Below are positions 28,201-32,574 of a stretch of 32,574 nt of DNA, one piece after another. The notes beneath the pieces were generated by a model. The model ran no database searches, was not told the origin of the DNA, and was given only the letters and a program-made list of their open reading frames with translations. The first letter of the stretch is position 1. Each line of letters starts with the position of its first letter. Both the position numbers and the translations under genes were made by a program. Source of the stretch: Prochlorococcus sp. AG-686-P16 (GTDB lineage: Bacteria; Cyanobacteriota; Cyanobacteriia; PCC-6307; Cyanobiaceae); assembly GCA_003208695.1 (NCBI GenBank), contig QCVY01000003.1:1-32574 (forward strand), written 5' to 3'.

Positions 28201-28515
28201 AGATTCAGAAAGTTTTACTGCCAGATTCAAGGCAGTCTGACCACCCATTGTTGGAAGAATCGCATCAGGTTTTTCTTTTAAAATTATTTGAGAAACTATT
28301 TCTGGAGTCAAAGGTTCAATATAGGTTTTATTTGCAATATCAGGATCAGTCATTATTGAAGCTGGATTAGAATTAATTAAAATAATTTCGTATCCAGCTT
28401 TTCGTAAAGCTTTACAAGCTTGAGTTCCTGAATAATCAAATTCACATGCTTGTCCTATAACAATCGGACCTGAACCAAGAATAAGGATTCTTTTAAGATC
28501 ACCTCTTTGAGGCAT
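25213..28515 (-). CDS. carB: Carbamoyl-phosphate synthase large subunit
   Basis: CarB makes carbamoyl phosphate from bicarbonate, ammonia (supplied by CarA) and two ATP, for pyrimidine and arginine synthesis. The 1100-residue protein has the expected duplicated build. The first half opens with [20 protein letters not shown], followed by an ATP-grasp domain with GGVGGG and [20 protein letters not shown]. The second half repeats this with [20 protein letters not shown] and a second ATP-grasp domain ending in [15 protein letters not shown]. A C-terminal allosteric MGS-like domain (about 960-1085) contains ATKGTAKYL and TPVG. Nothing is missing. carA is not in the window, so the subunits are encoded apart, as is usual in cyanobacteria. 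Confidence 0.98.
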   Translation of the reverse strand: [1100 protein letters not shown]

Positions 28516-28575
28516 AATTAGAAAACTTCATTTATTTAATGCTACTTATAAATCATCAGTTGTTAATCAAGTTAC

Positions 28576-28602
28576 TTGAAAAGCAACATTTGTTTCTATA
28601 GT
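28576..28602 (+). promoter_or_regulatory. Candidate promoter of the DUF3318-rsfS cluster
   Basis: TTGAAA (28576-28581) and TATAGT (28597-28602) lie 15 bases apart, ending 21 bases before the DUF3318 ATG, in the 108-base gap shared with divergent carB. The spacing is shorter than the ideal 17. A second TATAAT (28616-28621) is too close to the ATG to be its -10 box. Confidence 0.35.
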
Positions 28603-28623
28603 ATTGATAATAAAATATAATTT

Positions 28624-29262
28624 ATGAGCGAACTTCAGCGACTTAAAAGTTTGTTGCCTCCGGAGAATGAAAGTTGGGTTTTTATTGAAGCTGCCGCCGC
28701 GATAGATCCTCCATTGATTACATTGGAGGAAATTGGTCGTGATGAAGTTGAAATTCAAATAGATTTAGAAGAATGGGATAATTATGCAATTGATCATAGA
28801 AACTTATTATTTTGGCATGAAGTAGGAAAGATTCAAAACGATGCAATTCCACGAGACGGATGGGAGATGGCAGCATTAGCGATAGGCCTTGGTGGAGCGA
28901 TAGGTGAACTATGGGTACAAGATGGATTACTTTTAATACTTGCTCTTGGCTTGTCAGGTTTTGCAGGATATAGACTTTACATAAAAAATAATTCTGAAAA
29001 AAAATTACAAGATGCTATTTTTGCAGATGAAAGAGCCATAGACCTTGCCTGTAGATTTGGGTACAGTATTCCAAATGCTTATAAAAGTCTCGGTGGGGCT
29101 TTAAAAGAGTTAATAGAAAAAACCAGAAAAAAGAAAAAAAGAATCATATTTGAAGATAGATTAGAAGCATTAAGAAAAAGTGCTGAAAAAGCTAGGTCAG
29201 AATTATCACAACAAGAGGGTTCAGACAAATCAGTTTCAAGTGAAAACGTTTATGGACAATAA
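28624..29262 (+). CDS. DUF3318 family membrane protein
   Basis: The 212-residue protein matches the cyanobacterial DUF3318 pattern: ELQRLKSLLPPENESWVFIE at the start, then DLEEWDNYAIDHRNLLFWHEVGKIQ and IPRDGWEMAALAIGLG. Two hydrophobic helices follow (about residues 79-97 and 99-115), then GYRLY and ADERAIDLACRFGYS. The C-terminal third is a highly charged helix rich in Lys, Arg and Glu that looks like a coiled coil. The N-terminal LWWHE-like segment and GG-rich hairpin suggest a membrane-embedded anchor. Function is unknown. Its last 11 bases overlap rsfS. Confidence 0.82.
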   Translation: MSELQRLKSLLPPENESWVFIEAAAAIDPPLITLEEIGRDEVEIQIDLEEWDNYAIDHRNLLFWHEVGKIQNDAIPRDGWEMAALAIGLGGAIGELWVQDGLLLILALGLSGFAGYRLYIKNNSEKKLQDAIFADERAIDLACRFGYSIPNAYKSLGGALKELIEKTRKKKKRIIFEDRLEALRKSAEKARSELSQQEGSDKSVSSENVYGQ

Positions 29263-29596
29263 ATTGTTAGTTTTAATTGCGGCTAAAGCCTGTGATGAAA
29301 AAAAGGCTAAAGAAATAAAATTGATTAAAATCGACAAAGTTTCATACATTAGTGAATGGATACTCATTGCTGAAGGTTTATCAGATGTTCAAGTTAGATC
29401 AATTACTAATTCCGTCGAGGTAGAACTTAGAGACAAAGCAAATATTGAACCAATTAGAAAAGAAGGAGTTACCGAAGCAAAATGGGCACTACTTGATTAT
29501 GGTGATTTAATAGTAAATATTTTTCAACCGGAAATAAGAAAGTTCTACGATCTTGAATCTTTTTGGAGTAATGGAGAAGACCTAAATTTTCCATAA
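29252..29596 (+). CDS. rsfS: Ribosome silencing factor RsfS (RsfA/YbeB)
   Basis: RsfS binds ribosomal protein L14 and blocks joining of the two ribosomal subunits when nutrients are short. The family pattern is present: a VLIAAKACDEKKA helix, the core IDKVSYISEWILIAEGLSDVQVRSI, then the C-terminal GVTEAKWALLDYGDLIVNIFQPEIRKFYDLESFW. I choose the ATG at 29252 because the protein then has the normal length (114 residues) and begins close to the domain. The longer frame from 29180 only overlaps the upstream gene. The 11-base overlap with DUF3318 suggests coupling. Confidence 0.93.
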   Translation: MDNKLLVLIAAKACDEKKAKEIKLIKIDKVSYISEWILIAEGLSDVQVRSITNSVEVELRDKANIEPIRKEGVTEAKWALLDYGDLIVNIFQPEIRKFYDLESFWSNGEDLNFP

Positions 29597-29604
29597 ATAT
29601 ATTG

Positions 29605-30099
29605 ATGAATCAATTTAACTGCCCAGTCCCTAAAGATCAACAGCCCACAAATGAATTTATCGAATTATCAAAATCTAAAATATTTACTTGGCCAAAATCA
29701 AAGAAATCTTTTTCATTCATATTATTAAAGTTTTGGATAGGAACATTTTTTATATTTATTGTTATTTCTTCAGGGAGTGTATATTTTGAAACTTCTACAT
29801 TAAGGTACGTTTTATTAAGCTTTTTTAGTAGTTTATCTTTACCATTTCTTTTCTCTATAAGGTTATATCTTGGTTGGAATCATGTATTCAAAAGATTAAC
29901 TTCTGAAAAAGTAGAATATGAAGAATCAGGTTGGTATGACGGACAAATATGGATAAAACCAGTTAAATTAAAGGATAAAGAAACATTAATAGCATTATTA
30001 GAAGTAAAACCAATTTTAAAAAATTTAATTCAAATTTTATCTCTTATTATAATATTTGCTTTAATTGGAATTTTACTTTTCCAAAACATTAATCTCTAA
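29605..30099 (+). CDS. CGLD27/DUF1230 family membrane protein
   Basis: This 164-residue protein fits the CGLD27 family of cyanobacteria, algae and plants: CPVPKDQQPTNEFIELSKS and the following FTWP, then two hydrophobic helices (about residues 40-60 and 65-82), then RLYLGWNHVFKRLTSEKVEYEESGWYDG. A last hydrophobic segment (about 140-162) sits near the C-terminus. The family is linked to thylakoids or plastids and in algae to light or iron responses, but its biochemical role is unclear. The ATG at 29605 is preferred over the TTG directly before it. It follows rsfS after eight bases and the next ATG starts one base after its stop. Confidence 0.85.
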   Translation: MNQFNCPVPKDQQPTNEFIELSKSKIFTWPKSKKSFSFILLKFWIGTFFIFIVISSGSVYFETSTLRYVLLSFFSSLSLPFLFSIRLYLGWNHVFKRLTSEKVEYEESGWYDGQIWIKPVKLKDKETLIALLEVKPILKNLIQILSLIIIFALIGILLFQNINL

Positions 30100-30100
30100 T

Positions 30101-31066
30101 ATGAGTTCTAATTTTAAAAATTTATATACATCAAACAACCCTCCATTAGAGATGATATTAATGAGAGGTTCAAAACTAGAATCTATTCACAAAGTACACG
30201 CAGTAATTAGTGATAAAAAAGGAAGAGTATTAATGTGTGCTGGTAATCCAGAATATAAAAGCTTCATAAGATCAGCATTAAAGCCTTTTCAAGCTATTCC
30301 ATTTGTTAGTAGTGGAGCTTCATCAAAAATCAAAAATCCATCAAAGTCTATTGCCTTATCTTGTGGATCTCATAGTGGATCAAAATTTCATACGAGAGAA
30401 GCTTTTAAAATTTTGTGGGAATACGATATAGATATTCATAAGCTCAAATGTCCTGTAAAAATAACAAGTCCCTTAGAACATAATTGTTCTGGTAAGCATG
30501 CAGCATTTTTAGCAACATGTAAAAAATTAAATTGGCCTTTAGAAAGTTATTTAAAGGGAGATCATCCTCTTCAAGTAGAAATTTTCCGAATAATATCTGA
30601 ACTTCTTGAAATATCATTAGAGCAGATATATGCAGAAAGAGATGACTGTGGAGCGCCAACTTTTTATATGAAGATACTTGAAATGGCAAAATTATATTCA
30701 CTATTAAGTAGTTCAGATAATGCGGAATTAGAGCAGATAAGTAGAGCAATGACAACTAATCCAACAATGATAAGCGACCACAATAGATTTGATACAGAAG
30801 TTATACAAGCTTCACATGGGCATGTAATAAGCAAGGGAGGAGCAGAAGGAATACAGTGTTTTTGTAAAGTAAATGAAGGAATGGGCTTAGCATTAAAAGT
30901 TGAAGATGGGTCAAAAAGAGCAAAACAATCAGTGGGGTTGCATATTCTAAAACAACTAGAATGGATTTCGGAATTAAGAATACAAGATATAAAAGACAAG
31001 ATCATAAAATTACCTGAAGGGGTTCAAATTGAAGTGAAAGGACAATTAAAATTCCAAGAATCCTAA
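30101..31066 (+). CDS. L-asparaginase II family protein
   Basis: This 321-residue protein belongs to the asparaginase II family (PF06089, the thermolabile Rhizobium etli AnsA type), predicted to convert asparagine to aspartate and ammonia. Conserved features are the LMRGSKLESIHKVHAVI opening, SALKPFQAIPFV, and ALSCGSHSGSKFHTREAF. HNCSGKHAAFLATC, RDDCGAPTFYM and the GGAEGIQCF segment follow. I choose the ATG at 30101 because it sits one base after the CGLD27 stop and matches the usual N-terminus; an in-frame upstream ATG at 30065 lies inside the previous gene. It ends the cluster begun at 28624, and a tRNA gene follows. Confidence 0.9.
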   Translation: MSSNFKNLYTSNNPPLEMILMRGSKLESIHKVHAVISDKKGRVLMCAGNPEYKSFIRSALKPFQAIPFVSSGASSKIKNPSKSIALSCGSHSGSKFHTREAFKILWEYDIDIHKLKCPVKITSPLEHNCSGKHAAFLATCKKLNWPLESYLKGDHPLQVEIFRIISELLEISLEQIYAERDDCGAPTFYMKILEMAKLYSLLSSSDNAELEQISRAMTTNPTMISDHNRFDTEVIQASHGHVISKGGAEGIQCFCKVNEGMGLALKVEDGSKRAKQSVGLHILKQLEWISELRIQDIKDKIIKLPEGVQIEVKGQLKFQES

Positions 31067-31095
31067 TAAAACAAAAAAAGGAACCCTTTCAGATG

Positions 31096-31101
31096 TATGC
31101 T
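31096..31101 (+). promoter_or_regulatory. Possible -10 element of tRNA-fMet
   Basis: TATGCT lies ten bases before the first tRNA base, preceded by TG (94-95), as in a weak extended -10 element. No clear -35 box is seen. Co-transcription with the upstream asparaginase gene is an alternative. Confidence 0.3.
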
Positions 31102-31111
31102 AAGTATGTTC

Positions 31112-31188
<77 letters not shown>

Positions 31189-31191
31189 ATT

Positions 31192-31217
31192 AAAAGCAGC
31201 TTTATAGCTGCTTTTTT
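31192..31217 (+). terminator. Intrinsic terminator after tRNA-fMet
   Basis: AAAAGCAGC, a six-base loop (TTTATA) and GCTGCTTTTTT form a hairpin with a G/C-rich stem core and a run of T, three bases after the tRNA CCA end. It is the clearest intrinsic terminator in the window. Confidence 0.85.
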
Positions 31218-31893
31218 AGTATTTGCAATTAGTTTCAGTGTTCTAAGAGGAATTAAAATTAGAACTTAAAGAATGAATAAATCCAAATATAGTTTCTGTA
31301 ATTATTTAAAAATATAAGTCAACTCCAAATAATAAAGCGCAAATCCCTTTTCGTTACAATGACATGTTAGGAAGTTAGAAATAAAAAACTAGTATTTATA
31401 ATAAAACCTCTTGAACAAAAACTGAAAAGTCTAAAAGCAATGTCTATGAAGAAAGCCGGGATTTGATCTTAAATTTGATAAAAGATAAGGGAATAGAAGT
31501 AGGAAGTGGAATTAAAAACAAAAAGTAAAGATAATAATTAAATACTTGACGACTTAATTCCTCTATACTTAAATTAATAGTACACCTGTATCACTAATTA
31601 ATGTTTCCGGGAAAAGTTAATGTTTGGACAAATTTTTTATGGTTTTGGTAATTAGTTCCGAAATGGCTGGCTACATAACCCCAACTGCAGAAAACTAATT
31701 TTATTTATAAGAAATAAAAATCCTGCCAAAAACAATATCAAAATTATTACCCATACGTATTATGCGAATGATCTTGGTGAGCCCAGGGCAATTAAATCAT
31801 CAAGTCAAATGCATTTGAGCAATGCCTGGGATAAATAATATGACCTTCAATTAAAAGGTTGGACTTTTAAGAACTTTATTTACCTGAATCAAA
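31218..31893. other. Region without long genes after the tRNA
   Basis: This 676-base stretch has no ORF over about 30 codons that I trust on either strand. It holds a TACAAT at 31355-31360 that could be a -10 box, a possible decayed ORF at 31404-31528, a near-palindrome TTTCCGGGAAA at about 31606, and a hairpin at 31782-31830. An ORF of 11 codons starting MAGYITPTAEN also falls here and is too short to call. Transcribed small RNAs could occupy it, but nothing matches a family I know. Confidence 0.5.
31782..31830. repeat. Long imperfect hairpin with inner palindrome
   Basis: CCCAGGGCA (31782-31790) pairs with TGCCTGGG (31823-31830), with one unpaired G. Between them lies the perfect 14-base palindrome TCAAATGCATTTGA (31805-31818), with further partial pairing either side (CATCAAG against GCAATG). 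Two nested stems of this kind, outside any gene, suggest a structured RNA or a protein-binding site. A T-run is not present right after it, so it is not a standard terminator. Confidence 0.5.
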
Positions 31894-32034
31894 ATGAAAA
31901 ACATAAATCCAATTAAAAAGAAACTATCTAAGGATAATAAGAAAATATCTGTTCAAAACCCATCTATGTTATTAGCAGAATTTTTTAATGGTGTTGTAAT
32001 TGAACTTGATGAAGAATATTCATATGACTCATAA
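31894..32034 (+). CDS. Hypothetical small protein (46 aa)
   Basis: This small ORF starts with ATG, reads MKNINPIKKKLSKDNKKIS, then PSMLLAEFFNGVVIELDEEY, and ends in DS. The basic N-terminus followed by an amphipathic helix and acidic tail looks coding, and the ORF overlaps the next small ORF by 11 bases. I do not recognise it. Short unknown ORFs of this type are common in Prochlorococcus genomes. It has no membrane segment. Confidence 0.5.
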   Translation: MKNINPIKKKLSKDNKKISVQNPSMLLAEFFNGVVIELDEEYSYDS

Positions 32035-32179
32035 AGAATTAGTAGATCAAGTTTCTGCAAAATTTTTTAAACAAAGCGGAAAAATAGAAAGCCAAAGATC
32101 ATGGCTTGCAATGAGAAATTATTTAGAGCAGTTAGATATTGAGCAACTTAAGTTGATGCTTAAAGAAGGTACTTTATAA
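32024..32179 (+). CDS. Hypothetical small protein (51 aa)
   Basis: The ORF starts with ATG inside the last codons of the previous small ORF, in a different frame (11-base overlap), as in translationally coupled pairs. It reads MTHKELVDQVSAKFFKQ, then SQRSWLAMRNYLEQLDIEQ and LKLMLKEGTL. The spacing of hydrophobic residues gives a short two- or three-helix protein with W and Y at plausible core positions. I do not recognise it, but its amino-acid composition is balanced, which argues for a real protein. Confidence 0.55.
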   Translation: MTHKELVDQVSAKFFKQSGKIESQRSWLAMRNYLEQLDIEQLKLMLKEGTL

Positions 32180-32546
32180 AAATAGGAGACTAATTTTTAT
32201 TTAGTTCAGATCAAAGTTTAATTGGTTTAAATTCGCGCGGAAATATCAACTAAATGATCCAAATATTATTTACGTTCTTATTTTCTATAAAAGTAAAGTA
32301 TTAAACATTAGGTGCTTTCTGATAGGAGGTTTTTATAAGATTTAATTATGATATAAAAAATTTTTTTTAAAATCTACAGAGCTGAAAATTAAAAATATTA
32401 TTAATATACTGAACCTAATTATTTCGATTATTGGTAATCAAACCCCTCTCTCACAATGTTTATTTAATTTTAATTTAGAAAAATAATTAATAGATAAGTA
32501 TAAGTTATCAAAGACATAATATTTGCTATGCACATATATCAGGACT
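32180..32546. other. AT-rich stretch without a gene
   Basis: I see no convincing gene in these 367 bases. The contents are a 16-codon ORF at 32254-32304 (too short to call), a perfect ribosome-binding motif AGGAGGT at 32324-32330 with no usable start codon at the right distance, and a T-run/A-run tract at 32354-32372. A promoter for a gene beyond the edge could lie near 32500. Confidence 0.4.
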
Positions 32547-32574
32547 ATGACCTATGCTTTATGTGACGGAAATA
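32547..32574 (+). CDS. Possible start of a gene running off the window
   Basis: An ATG at 32547 opens a frame reading MTYALCDGN that reaches the window edge without a stop. Nine codons cannot establish a gene. It is listed only because it continues beyond the sequence given. Confidence 0.2.

Noticed and set aside
27935..28370. Two overlapping ORFs of 60-101 codons opposite carB
   Set aside because: They are antisense to highly conserved carB ATP-grasp sequence and carry no known motif.
29180..29251. Longer start for rsfS
   Set aside because: The added 24 residues lie inside the DUF3318 gene and do not resemble the family; the ATG at 29252 gives the normal length.
30065..30100. Longer start for the asparaginase gene
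   Set aside because: It lies inside the CGLD27 gene; the ATG at 30101 is one base after that stop and fits the family start.
31546..31569. TTGACG followed by TATACT as a promoter
   Set aside because: The spacer is only 12 bases; a 17-base spacing reaches TTAAAT, a poor -10 box.
31894..32179. Toxin-antitoxin pair
   Set aside because: Size and overlap would fit, but no known toxin or antitoxin fold or motif is visible in either peptide.
32254..32304. 16-codon hydrophobic ORF (MIQILFTFLFSIK...)
   Set aside because: Too short, no ribosome-binding site, and such peptides arise by chance in AT-rich DNA.

Overview
The window looks like a piece of a picocyanobacterial chromosome, most likely Prochlorococcus of a low-GC (high-light-type) lineage. 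This rests on strongly AT-rich coding sequence, very short intergenic gaps, two chlorophyll biosynthesis genes (acsF and chlH), and many families that I know only or mainly from cyanobacteria (DUF2996, DUF2949, DUF3038, DUF4335, DUF3318, DUF6447, CGLD27/DUF1230). The assignment comes from reading the proteins; no database search was run. No insertion sequence, prophage, CRISPR array or rRNA is visible.

Layout. Positions 1-8286 (+): an RNase II/R-family protein cut by the window edge and lacking the catalytic aspartates, a small two-helix membrane protein, a DUF2996 protein, acsF, tldD, pmbA/tldE and fmt. terC (-) converges on fmt, and the two share a CTAG at their stops. A TATAAT-rich gap separates terC from the divergent mfd (9068-12583, +). 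A 53-residue acidic membrane microprotein (+) follows mfd. Positions 12810-17293 (-) form one long close-packed run: dapB, a membrane protein that may be related to plant DAC, a UbiH-type FAD hydroxylase, then DUF2949, DUF3038 and DUF4335 proteins and an unknown two-helix protein. chlH (17395-21405, +) diverges from dapB and converges on folP-tpiA-S4 mini-protein (-). An MsbA-type ABC exporter and a DUF6447 protein (+) converge on carB (-). DUF3318-rsfS-CGLD27-asparaginase II (+, 28624-31066) form a tight cluster, followed by the initiator tRNA-Met and a clear intrinsic terminator.

After the tRNA the character changes. Positions 31220-32574 are mostly without long genes and hold a hairpin, two overlapping small ORFs, a possible decayed ORF and the first codons of a possible gene at the edge. 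This is the most accessory-looking part of the window.

How the genes relate: AcsF and ChlH act in the same chlorophyll branch (ChlH inserts Mg, AcsF forms the fifth ring). Fmt formylates the initiator Met-tRNA whose gene lies at 31112. CarB, DapB, FolP and TpiA are central metabolism; Mfd, RsfS and the S4 protein touch transcription, repair and ribosomes. I see no clear, self-contained new system. The best leads are the RNase-family protein with a dismantled active site, the conserved run of unknown genes beside UbiH, two genes without a canonical start codon, and the small RNA/small protein region after the tRNA.
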